From Asterias rubens (taxonomy: Eukaryota > Echinodermata > Asteroidea > Forcipulatida > Asteriidae), in the NCBI RefSeq assembly GCF_902459465.1, contig NC_047071.1, forward strand, positions 7,830,098 through 7,894,097: DNA of 64,000 nucleotides. The letters are read 5' to 3'. A program made the position numbers and the translations under genes. The notes below the pieces were generated by a model. It did not search any database. It saw only the letters and a list, made by a program, of their open reading frames with translations, and was not told the origin of the DNA. Positions 54,271 through 64,000 of the stretch are shown here, one piece after another (within the stretch, counting starts at the first letter, position 1; every line of letters begins with the position of its first letter).

Positions 54271-55165
54271 ATAGAGGACAGCCTCCGTTGGAGTTGTGAG
54301 TTGGGCAGTCGGAGTTATGAGTTGGGCCGTCGGAGTTGTGCGTTGGGCCGTCGGAGTTGTGGGTTGTCCGTCGGAATTGTGAGTTGGGCCGTCGGAGTTG
54401 TGGGTTATCCGTCGGAGTTGTGGGCTGTCCGTCGGAGTTGTAAGTTGGGCCGTCGGAGTTTTGGGTTGTCTGTCGGAGTTGTTAGTTGGGCCGTCGGAGT
54501 TGTGGGTCGTCCGTCGGAGTTGTGAGTTGATCCGTCGGTGTTGTGAGTTGGGCCGTCGGAGTTGTGGGTTATCCGTCGGGGTTGTGAGTTGTCCGTCGGA
54601 GTTGTGGGTTATCCGTCGGGGTTGTGAGTTGTCCGTCGGAGTTGTGGGTTGTCCGTCGGAGTTTTGAGTTGGGCCGTCCGAGTTGTGGGTTATCCGTCGG
54701 AGTTGTGGGCTGTCCGTCGGAGTTGTAAGTTGGGCCGTCGGAGTTTTGGGTTGTCTGTCGGAGTTGTTAGTTGGGCCGTCGGAGTTGTGGGTCGTCCGTC
54801 GGAGTTGTGAGTTGATCCGTCGGTGTTGTGAGTTGGGCCGTCGGAGTTGTGGGTTATCCGTCGGGGTTGTGAGTTGTCCGTCGGAGTTGTGGGTTGTCCG
54901 TCGGAGTTTTGAGTTGGGACGTCGGAGTTTGGGGTTGTCCGTCGGAGTTGTGAGTTGGGCCGTCGTAGTTGTTAGTTGGCCGTCGGAGTTGTGGGTTGTC
55001 CGTCGGAGATGTGGGTTTTCCGTCGGAGTTGTTAGTTGGGCCGTCAGAGTTGTGGGTTGTCCGTCGGCGTTGTGAGTTGGCCGTCGGAGTCGTGAGTTGT
55101 CCATCGGAGTTGTGAGTTGGCCGTCGTAGTTGTGGGTTGGCCGTCGTAGTTGTGAGTTGGCCGTC
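54271..55165 (+). repeat. 20-21-bp minisatellite, forward arm
   Basis: Units such as GTCGGAGTTGTGAGTTGGGC and GTCGGAGTTGTGGGTTGTCC alternate. Larger blocks are duplicated (54398-54600 and 54683-54880 are near copies). An antisense open frame of 281 residues is a by-product of the stop-free unit. Confidence 0.95.
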
Positions 55166-55448
55166 TGACTTTTATTTGTTTTACTAAACTGTAATGGCCA
55201 ATTGCTGGCGTAGGCCTACTTGCGGGTTCTTGTTTGGCAATTTTCACATGTGATTGAGGCTCCGTGATTGAGTTCCGATTGTGATTATTGTACCTTGCTG
55301 TCTCGATTCCTCACCGAGAAGGCAATGAGATGTCGTTTTTGCTTACCTTAGGCCTACATGAAATGGATGGACCCATGTGTTTTATGCTTTTATTGGGAAA
55401 TTAGGCCGATGTTTTGTTCGCACTATGTTGTCAGATGGCAGATCTCAT
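55166..55448. other. Core, left unique part
   Basis: About 280 bp without recognised repeat or gene between the minisatellite and the E elements. Confidence 0.4.
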
Positions 55449-55454
55449 AATATT

Positions 55455-55866
55455 ATAGGTTTTCTCGGTCGAATTCAGAAAATAAGCAGCCATTTTATTT
55501 TCGTGCGTTCGAGTTGAAGCTGTTTTGTCTCCTCAGTTGTTACTGCGTTTCAAATTCGGAATTAGGCAATCCAATTTCGTTTTGAGCTGATTCTAATTCC
55601 TTTAGCACTCTGTTCAATTTAGAGTATTTACATTCTTGTTCGTGGCACACACGCCTCAAGAAGCGTCTGCGAATTTGAATGCTGCTTTGATGAATTATTA
55701 AATTGAATCATTATTTTGTTAAATCGAATGACGCAACATTACATTTTGACCAATCATAAAACGAAATCGAGTGATCCTTTTCAGTAGTATTCGATTTCGC
55801 GCGAAATAGAATAGCTTGGTGGTTAAATTGGCTGCTAATTTGCTGCTATTGACCGAGAAAACCTAT
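55455..55866 (+). mobile_element. E element (ATAGGTTTTCTCGGTC ends), short copy
   Basis: The left end ATAGGTTTTCTCGGTCGAAT is inverted at TATTGACCGAGAAAACCTAT. AATATT flanks both sides, a possible target duplication. The left half matches the left half of the long copies and the right half matches their right half, so it is an internal-deletion form. Confidence 0.8.
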
Positions 55867-55958
55867 AATATTATTTATCTACGCCCCTATTCGAAATGTT
55901 CTTCGTGCATTGTAACAATATTCTTTAATAACTGCAGGTAGGATGCGGGCCTGATATT

Positions 55959-56870
55959 ATAGGTTTTTTTCGGTCAATTTCGGAAAATAAGCAGCCAATT
56001 TAATTTTCAGGCGTTCGAATTAAAGCTACTTTGCCTCTCCGGTTTTTACTGCGTTTCAAATTCAGAAGTAGGTCATCCAATTTCGTTTTGAGGCATTCAA
56101 ATTCATAGCACACCCATTCTTTTCTTATGACGCACAATCATTATTCAATTTAGCAAAGCTGGTTCGACTAGAGATTTGCTGATTTAATCATTTTCAATTT
56201 CGTAAAGAGGCAATCAATTTCGCTAAACGAGGATTCAAATAAGTACGACCAAAGAAATACGAATAATAAGATTAACTGTAAAGTTAAAAGCAACTGTTTC
56301 GTGACTTCCCTTTTAAAGCAAGCGAACCTTAATTTTTTGTTTTTATGTTTCCAGTAGACTTTACCTGGGGCCCCTTAAGATTTTTTTTTCTTTCTTTATT
56401 TTTTTTTCCGGAGAGATTTATTGGTTAACTGAGCAAGACCCGATTTTTTTAATATAGGTTTTCTTGGTCAATTTCGGAAAATGAACAGCCAATTTAACCA
56501 CCAGCCTATTCTATTTCGCACGAAATCGAATGCTACTAAAAAAGGGTCATTCGATTTCGTTTTAAGACTAGTCAAATCTACTTTTACGTCATTCGATTTA
56601 ACAAAATAATCATTCAATTTAACAATTCATCAAAGCTGCATTCAAATTCGCAGGAGTGTTTTTGAGGCATGTGTTTAGTCATTCAATTTAATTTTGAGGC
56701 AGTCAATTCTGATATTTGTGCAGTCTTAAAAACGCTTGGTTAACTTGTTGCTCCTTATACGAATGTTAAAGGCATGCGGTTAATTTTTTGCCACTCTTGA
56801 ACATAATTATGCCAAGATGTCTGGCCCGCCAACAGATGGTTGGTCAATATTTATAAAAACCAACAACTGG

Positions 56871-56908
<38 letters not shown>

Positions 56909-57768
56909 AAACAGTTAACCATTGAAGGTCACCCGAAAAAAATAAAGAAGAAAACAACCCTTATGGCGCCCAAGGTAAAGTCTACTGGAAACATAAAACA
57001 ACGAAAATAAGGTTCGCTTGATTTAAAAGTGAAGGTACGAAACGGTTTGCCTTATACAGTTTTTCTGTTTATTCGTATTTCTTTAGTCGTACTTATTTGA
57101 ATTATCGGTGAGCGAAATTGATTGCCTCTTTACGAAATTGAAAATGATCAAATCAGCAAAATCTCTAGTCGAACCAGCTTTGCTAAATTGAATGATGATT
57201 GTGTGTCATGAAAAAGAATGAATGTGCTAGGAACTTGAATGCCTCAAAACGAAATTGAATGACCGAATTCTGAATCGCAGTAAAAACCGGAGAGGCAAAA
57301 TAGCTTTAATTCGAACGCATGAAAATTAAATTGGCTGCTCATTATTTGCCGAATTTGACCGAGAAAACCTACATTTATTTTTTATGTTTTTGGGGTGTAA
57401 ATTTTCGCCAACCATCAATCTGTTGGCGTGCCAGACATCTTGGCATAACTATGTTCAAGAGTGCAAAAATAATGAACAGCATGCCTTTTAACATAAGTAA
57501 GGAAACACAAGTTAACCAAGCGTTTTTAAGAATGCACAAATTCCAAAATTGACTGCCCCAAAAAATCATGCGAATTTGAATGCAGCTTCGATAAATTGTT
57601 AAATGGAATGATTATTTTGTTAAATTGAATGACGTAAAAGTACATTATTTTGACTAGTCTTAAAATGAAATCGAATGACCCTTTTCAGAAGCATTCGATT
57701 TTGTGCGAAAAAGAATAGGCTGGTGGTTAAATTGGCTGCTCATTTCCCGAAATTGACCGGGAAAACCA
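55959..57768 (+). mobile_element. E element, long copy, split by an inverted copy
   Basis: The left half is 55959-56453 and the right half is 57373-57768 (AAATTGACCGGGAAAACC). Removing the inner copy leaves about 890 bp, equal to the inner element's length. Non-coding. Confidence 0.7.
56454..57372 (-). mobile_element. E element, long copy, nested and inverted
   Basis: It lies inside the outer E copy in opposite orientation, with ends ATAGGTTTTCTTGGTCAAT and GACCGAGAAAACCTAC. A poly-A run of about 30 (56877-56906) lies near its middle. Confidence 0.7.
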
Positions 57769-57997
57769 CGAACAGCAAAGTGTAGAATTTGAACATACAG
57801 GGCAGGTCAGCACGACATCGTCAAGCGTGTGTGAAGACCTCTCGAACAATGATGAAATGTGATTGCTGCTACCACCTTCCAGAAGTTGTGATGTGCTCAA
57901 TAATGACATAGCTAAAGACAATGGAAGGATATCAAAAAATATCCTTACCTGCTCGATTAATGTCTCTGATTTGTACCTTTGTATAAGGGTAGGCACA

Positions 57998-58610
57998 AAA
58001 GTCACCTGGAAGTGGTATTAATATTGTCAAAATAAAGCTTTTGTCACTAAAATAAATTATGTGTTTTGATGAGTGGAATATGAATACAAAATTAACTAAG
58101 GTTTTAAAACTAGTTTCCATGTTATTTACAAATTTGAAAATAAGCCCGACACGAGAGGGCGCTGTTCGTGACGTCAATCGAGGCGCGATGAATCGCATGC
58201 AGTGCCAACTTCTTCGACTTCTCCACTAGCTGGACAAATTGTTGGGATGGCGTCATGTTTTAGAAAAGAACTTTTCTCTTCATGTCAAAATGTGTAGTGT
58301 ATTCCGGATTCTCGGAGCGGACGGCTCGAAGTGTTTGCTGCACAGCGCTGGAAAGGTCGTCGGACCGGACCACTTTGCAAACTGACCCCATCTTTAGTTG
58401 TTTTGCTGCATCCAGCAGCAATACACCTGGTCGACATTGCCGGAAAAAAATGCAAGAAAAACACTTTTTCGAAACGTACAAACTCACGACGAACGTGTGT
58501 TCGACGTTCGATCAAAGCAAAGTTTTTTTTTTACATAAAAAAATCGTTAAAAACAATTACTAAAAAACATTATTTTATTGTTCAGAAACATAATTATACT
58601 CTCATGTTTA
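57998..58610 (-). mobile_element. P-like element with THAP-domain start, copy 4, truncated
   Basis: One end is AAAAGTCACCTGGAAGTGG. The other end is lost where a short E element begins. The minus strand encodes [20 protein letters not shown], the C-x4-C start of a THAP finger, then ALCSKHF. A one-base deletion shifts the frame after HFEPS. It is the best-preserved THAP start in the window, still broken. Confidence 0.75.
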
Positions 58611-58613
58611 AAT

Positions 58614-58759
58614 ATAGGTTTTCCCGGCCAATTTCAGCAAAAAATCATTCAAATTCATTAACATGCGTTCAAATTCACGCATTTCCTCCTAATCCTCTCA
58701 AACTAGGGTTTCTTTTTAGCTTTAATTCGAACGCATGAAAATTGACCGAGAAAACCTAT
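58614..58759. mobile_element. E element, 146-bp remnant
   Basis: ATAGGTTTTCCCGGCCAATT and ATTGACCGAGAAAACCTAT face each other with only about 110 bp between. A miniature deletion form. Confidence 0.8.
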
Positions 58760-59524
58760 ATTATGTTTGTTGTAAACGACAATACGAACGCATGAATGAA
58801 TTAAGCCAACGGAACTGTGCAAGTTTTCCTGATACCCGAGCTGTGATCTGTGTGTATGAAAGCTGTGCTTCCAACTAATAAAATTATTATCATAAATCTG
58901 ACGATGCCTTGAGTTAGTTTTATTGATATTAATCCTTGATGGGTTGTTTGTCAAACAAAAACAAAAACTACTCCTTATGTATCACCCGGAAACCTAATAA
59001 TACAGCAATTTACAGATGCATTGCCAGATTTTAAGACCATCTGAAGGCCAAAATATGTAACATTGCAATTTTCCAAGGATTATAGAGAGTTGTTGGCTTT
59101 TACTTTATCAAAAAATATTTCAACGATTAAAAGTTAAAAAAATATATAGTGATTGGCTGGATCAGCCTTTTCATTTTCATGTTGTATGACGTAAATTTCA
59201 ATAATTTGAATGTCACAGCAGTCTGGTGCTTGAATTTTATGTACTTCTGTACACAAAGTGACAGCTAACACTTTCGTAGTGTGTGCACGAAATTAACACT
59301 CATTAAGTTGCACATTCTCTCCTGATTGACCGCAGTTTAACCAATCGGAATGAAACGGTCTGAATAAAAATCGTTGTACCTAAAGTTCCTGGTGTTAAAA
59401 ATATGTAAAAATTCATTTTGTTGAGGAATACGGGCAAACCATCATCCAGGCTATGTGTATTGTGACAATTTGAGACGAAGGCACGCGTGTGCGTAGGTTT
59501 TTCGGGACCCCTTACACTTAAACT
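58760..59524. other. Core, right unique part
   Basis: AT-rich sequence with no recognised repeat or gene. It contains no transposase-like frame. Confidence 0.4.
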
Positions 59525-59755
59525 TTACCACAACTCCGACAGACAACTCACATTACTACGACGGACAACTCACAACTCCGACAGAAAACCCGCAACTCCG
59601 ACGGCCCAACTCACAACTCCGACGGCCCAACTCACAACTCCGACAGACAATCCATGACTCAAATGGCCCAACTCACAACTCCGACGGACAACCCAAAACT
59701 CCGACGGACAACCCAAAACTCCGACGGCCCAACTCACAACTCCGACGGACAACCC
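59525..59755 (-). repeat. 20-21-bp minisatellite, inverted arm part 1
   Basis: Units such as ACTCCGACGGCCCAACTCAC are the reverse complement of the left-arm units. Interrupted by an inserted element at 59756. Confidence 0.93.
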
Positions 59756-60083
59756 GTCGTGTGCCCGGCAAAAGGACGTAAGGGAAAGTTCCCGGCAGAA
59801 GGACGTAAGCAATTTATGTTAAAATTTGTGTTTCAAGAATTATGAGCGGGAAAGTTTGGTAAATTTGTTGCCATGCAAAAGTCATTCTAGAAAGGTTAAA
59901 TTCTGCATGGGGAATGGGGAAACATGTCTTCAGGGTAATTCTAGCAAAAGAACAAACAAAAATGACAAATTTTCATGTCAGGAGCCATTTTGTTGCTTAC
60001 GTCCTTTTGTTACTGGGACGAACTACTTTATGTTCCCGGCAAAAGGGCGTAAGGCCTTACGCCCTTTTGCCGGGCACACGACG
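59756..60083. mobile_element. TIR element (GTCGTGTGCCCGGCAAAAG ends)
   Basis: Ends are GTCGTGTGCCCGGCAAAAG and the inverted CTTTTGCCGGGCACACGAC. CCC flanks both sides, a possible 3-bp target duplication. It splits the right-hand minisatellite arm. Confidence 0.8.
60035..60074. repeat. Perfect 40-bp palindrome
   Basis: CCCGGCAAAAGGGCGTAAGG is directly followed by its exact reverse complement with no spacer. It lies at the right end of the TIR element. Confidence 0.95.
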
Positions 60084-60202
60084 CCCACAACTCCGACGGC
60101 CCAACTCACAACTCCGACGGACAACCCACAACTCCGACGGCCCAACTCACAACTCCGACGGACAACCCACAACTCCGATGGCCCGAACTCACAACTCCGA
60201 CG
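60084..60202 (-). repeat. 20-21-bp minisatellite, inverted arm part 2
   Basis: Continues the inverted units (ACAACTCCGACGGACAACCC) up to GGAGGCTGTCCTCTATGGAAC, the mirror of the left junction. Confidence 0.93.
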
Positions 60203-60230
60203 GAGGCTGTCCTCTATGGAACACTAATCA

Positions 60231-63200
60231 CTTGTGCGCATTTTCACTGAAAATAGCGTTACTGTGGTTAATTAACAACTAATTAGTGGACTAATTTTTC
60301 ACGCTTCGTTATTTTGAGTGCCTATGGTATCAGTCTTTAAGATTCTGGTCTTAAAAAATAACTTTATATCATAACGAAGGGTACAAATTCTTTTCAAATA
60401 GTTTTAAAGTCAATCGCTATGCATTATATTGTGCACATTTTCATTGAAAATAGCATATGCTAGTGTGGTTAATTAACAATCAATTAGTGGACCAATTTTT
60501 CACGCTTCGTTATTTTGAGTGCCTATGGTATCAGTCTTCAAGATTCTGGTCTTAAAAATTAATTTTATACCTAAACGAAGGGTACAAATTCTTTTCAAAT
60601 AGTTTTAAAGTTAACCGCTATGCATTATATTGTGCGCATTTTCATTGAAAAAAGCATACATTACTGTGGTTAATTAACAACTAATTAGTGGACCAATTTT
60701 TCACGCTTCGTTATTTTGAGTGCCTTTGGTATCAGTCTTTAAGATTCTGGTCTTAAAAATTAATTTTATATCTTAACGAAGGGTACAAATTCTTTTCAAA
60801 TAGTTTTAAAGTCAACCACTATGCATTTATATTGTGCGCATTTTCATTGAAAATAGCATATATTACTGTGGTTAATTAACAACTAATTAGTGGACCAATT
60901 TTGACGCTTCGTTATTTTGAGTGCCTATGGTATCAGTCTTTAAGATTCTGGTCTTAAAAATTAATTTTATATCTTAACGAAGGGTACAAATTCTTTTCAA
61001 ATAGTTTTAAAGTCAACCGCTATGCATTATATTGTGCGCATTTTCATTGAAAATAGCATACATTATAATACTGTGGTTAATTAACAACTAATTAGTGAAC
61101 CAATTTTTGACGCTTCGTTATTTTGAGTGCCTATGGTATTAGTCTTTAAGATTCTGGTCTTAAAAATTAATTTTATATCTTAACGAAGGGTACAAATTCT
61201 TTTCAAATAGTTTTAAAGTCAACCGATTGCATTATATTGTGCGCATTTTCATTGAAAATAGCATATATTCCTGTGGTTAATTAACAACTAATTAGTGGAC
61301 CAATTTTTGACGCTTCGTTATTTTGAGTGCCTATGGTATCAGTCTTTAAGATTCTGGTCTTAAAAATTAATTTTGGATCTTAACGAAGGGTACAAATTAT
61401 TTTCAAATAGTTTTAAAGTCAACCACTATGCATTTATATTGTGCGCATTTTCATTGAAAATAGCATATATTACTGTGGTTAATTAACAACTAATTAGTGG
61501 ACCAATTTTTGACGCTTCGTTATTTTGAGTGCCTATGGTATCAGTCTTTAAGATTCTGGTCTTAAAAATTAATTTTATATCTTAACGAAGGGTACAAATT
61601 CTTTTCAAATAGTTTTTAAGTCAACCGCTATGCATTATATTGTGCGCATTTTCATTGAAAATAGCATATATTACTGTGGTTAATTAACAACTAATTAGTG
61701 GACCAATTTTTCACGCTTCGTTATTTTGAGTGCCTATGGTATCAGTCTTTAAGATTCTGGTCTTAAAAATTAATTTTATATCTTAACGAAGGGTACAAAT
61801 TCTTTTCAAATAGTTTTAAAGTCAACCGATTGCATTATATTGTGCGCATTTTCATTGAAAATAGCATATATTACTGTGGTTAATTAACAACTAATTAGTG
61901 GACCAATTTTTGACGCTTCGTTATTTTGAGTGCCTATGGTATCAGTCTTTAAGATTCTGGTCTTAAAAATTAATTTTATATCTTAACGAAGGGTACAAAT
62001 TCTTTTCAAATAGTTTTAAAGTCAACCGCTATGCATTATTTGTGCGCATTTTCATTGAAAATAGCATAATATATTACTGTGGTTAATTAACAACTAATTG
62101 GTGGACCAATTTTTGACGCTTCGTTATTTTGAGTGCCTTTGGTATCCGTCTTAAAGATTCTGGTTAAAAAAATTAAATTTATATCATAACGAAGGGTACA
62201 AATTCTTTTCAAATAGTTTTTAAGTCAACCCAACCGTTGTGTTTTCATTGAAAATAGCATACATTACTGTGGTTAATTAACAACTAATTAGTGGACCAAT
62301 TTTTGACGCTTCGTTATTTTGAGTGCCTATGGTATCAGTCTTTAAGATTCTGGTCTTAAAAAATTAATTTTATATCATAACGAAGGGTACAAATTCTTTT
62401 CAAATAGTTTTAAAGTCAACCGTTGTGCGCATTTTCATTGAAAATAGCGTATATTCCTGTGGTTAATTAACAACTAATTAGTGGACCAATTTTTCACGCT
62501 TCGTTATTTTGAGTGCCTTTGGTATCCGTCTTAAAGATTCTGGTTAAAAAAATTAATTTTATATCATAACGAAGGGTACAAATTCTTTTCAAATAGTTTT
62601 TAAGTCAACCGTTGTGTTTTCATTGAAAATAGCATACATTACTGTGGTTAATTAACAACTAATTAGTGCACCAATTTTTGACGCTTCGTTATTTTGAGTG
62701 CCTTTGGTATCAGTCTTTAAGATTCTGGTCTTAAAAATTAATTTTATATCATAACGAAGGGTACAAATTCTTTTCAAATAGTTTTTAAGTCAACCGTTGT
62801 GTTTTCATTGAAAATAGCGTCTATTCCTGTGGTTAATTAACAACTAATTAGTGCACCAATTTTTGACGCTTCGTTATTTTGAGTGCCTATGGTATCCGTC
62901 TTCAAGATTCTGGTCTTAAAAATTAATTTTATATCATAACGAAGGGTACAAATTCTTTTCAAATAGTTTTTAAGTCAACCGTTGTGCGCATTTTCATTGA
63001 AAATAGCGTATATTCCTGTGGTTAATTAACAACTAATTAGTGGACCAATTTTTGACGCTTCGTTATTTTGAGTGCCTATGGTATCAGTCTTTAAGATTCT
63101 GGTCTTAAAAATTAATTTTATATCTTAACGAAGGGTACAAATTCTTTTCAAATAGTTTTAAAGTCAACCGCTATGCATTATATTGTGCGCATTTTCATTG

Positions 63201-64000
63201 AAAATAGCATACATTATAATACTGTGGTTAATTAACAACTAATTAGTGAACCAATTTTTGACGCTTCGTTATTTTGAGTGCCTATGGTATTAGTCTTTAA
63301 GATTCTGGTCTTAAAAATTAATTTTATATCTTAACGAAGGGTACAAATTCTTTTCAAATAGTTTTAAAGTCAACCGATTGCATTATATTGTGCGCATTTT
63401 CATTGAAAATAGCATATATTCCTGTGGTTAATTAACAACTAATTAGTGGACCAATTTTTGACGCTTCGTTATTTTGAGTGCCTATGGTATCAGTCTTTAA
63501 GATTCTGGTCTTAAAAATTAATTTTATATCTTAACGAAGGGTACAAATTCTTTTCAAATAGTTTTAAAGTCAACCACTATGCATTTATATTGTGCGCATT
63601 TTCATTGAAAATAGCATATTATTACTGTGGTTAATTAACAACTAATTAGTGAACCAATTTTTCACGCTTCGTTATTTTGAGTGCCTATGGTATCAGTCTT
63701 TAAGATTCTGGTCTTAAAAATTAATTTTATATCTTAACGAAGGGTACAAATTCTTTTCAAATAGTTTTAAAGTCAACCACTATGCATTATATTGTGCGCA
63801 TTTTCATTGAAAATAGCATATTATTACTGTGGTTAATTAACAACTAATTAGTGAACCAATTTTTCACGCTTCGTTATTTTGAGTGCCTATGGTATCAGTC
63901 TTCAAGATTCTGGTCTTAAAAATTAATTTTATATCTTAACGAAGGGTACAAATTCTTTTCAAATAGTTTTAAAGTCAACCGCTTTGCATTATATTGTGCG
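60231..64000 (-). repeat. Satellite array, reverse orientation
   Basis: The same unit as 49861-54240 in opposite orientation (AACGAAGGGTACAAATTC, GAGTGCCTATGGTATCAG, TTAATTAACAACTAATTAG). Both long (GCATTATATTGTGCGC) and short (CGTTGTGTTTTCATTG) unit types recur. It runs off the window end. Confidence 0.95.

Noticed and set aside
54259-55104. 281-residue antisense open frame of TTPTDNPQLRRPN-type repeats
   Set aside because: It is a by-product of the stop-free 20-21-bp minisatellite. Other frames of the same array are open too, and there is no unique sequence, signal or splice context.

Overview
The window is eukaryotic nuclear DNA: spliced genes with long introns, dense short inverted-repeat transposons, tRNA-derived SINEs, a CR1-like LINE and long satellite arrays. 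The repeat families, above all one with ends reading GGCAGTGGACACTATTGG, look to me like those of sea stars (Echinodermata, Asteroidea). That assignment is from memory of such genomes and is not proven here. There are two assembly gaps (14698-14797, 100 N; 34505-35004, 500 N).

Layout. (1) 1-8506: the 3' part of a plus-strand gene made of repeated three-exon sets (called A, B and C here) encoding a cysteine-rich extracellular-type domain resembling Pfam DUF4773. All introns are phase 1. A recent 1,890-bp tandem duplication makes the last two sets almost identical, and a short terminal exon with stop and AATAAA follows. A TIR element full of CGTTGGG motifs sits between sets 2 and 3. (2) 8.5-17.2 kb: mostly transposons, a possible first exon at 12143, a LINE fragment, a gap and a 66-bp minisatellite. 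(3) 17256-18839: large terminal exon of a carbohydrate sulfotransferase of the HNK-1/CHST8-14 type. (4) 19-23.4 kb: tRNA-like foldback, MITEs, one small candidate exon. (5) 23484-24356, minus: neugrin (NGRN) in one coding exon, with an unidentified minus-strand exon upstream. (6) 28451-42261, plus: the mRNA-decapping enzyme DCP2. Eight coding exons are visible and one, carrying the first half of the Nudix box, is missing at the 500-N gap. Intron 2 is an AT-AC intron with U12-type signals. (7) 42-49.4 kb: MITEs plus three small unassigned gene pieces, including a head-to-head pair around 48.6 kb. (8) 49861-64000: a very large inverted structure. A roughly 190-200-bp satellite runs forward on the left (49861-54240) and reversed on the right (60231 to the window end). 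Inside it are inverted arrays of a 20-21-bp minisatellite (54271-55165; 59525-60220) and a core of nested transposons.

The genes do not form a pathway. DCP2 (mRNA decapping), NGRN (mitochondrial rRNA/ribosome factor), a Golgi sulfotransferase and a secreted-type Cys-rich repeat protein are neighbours by position only. The coordination visible in the sequence is on the repeat side: one MITE family occurs about 15 times, including inside DCP2 introns, next to the NGRN stop codon and 38 bp from the sulfotransferase splice acceptor.
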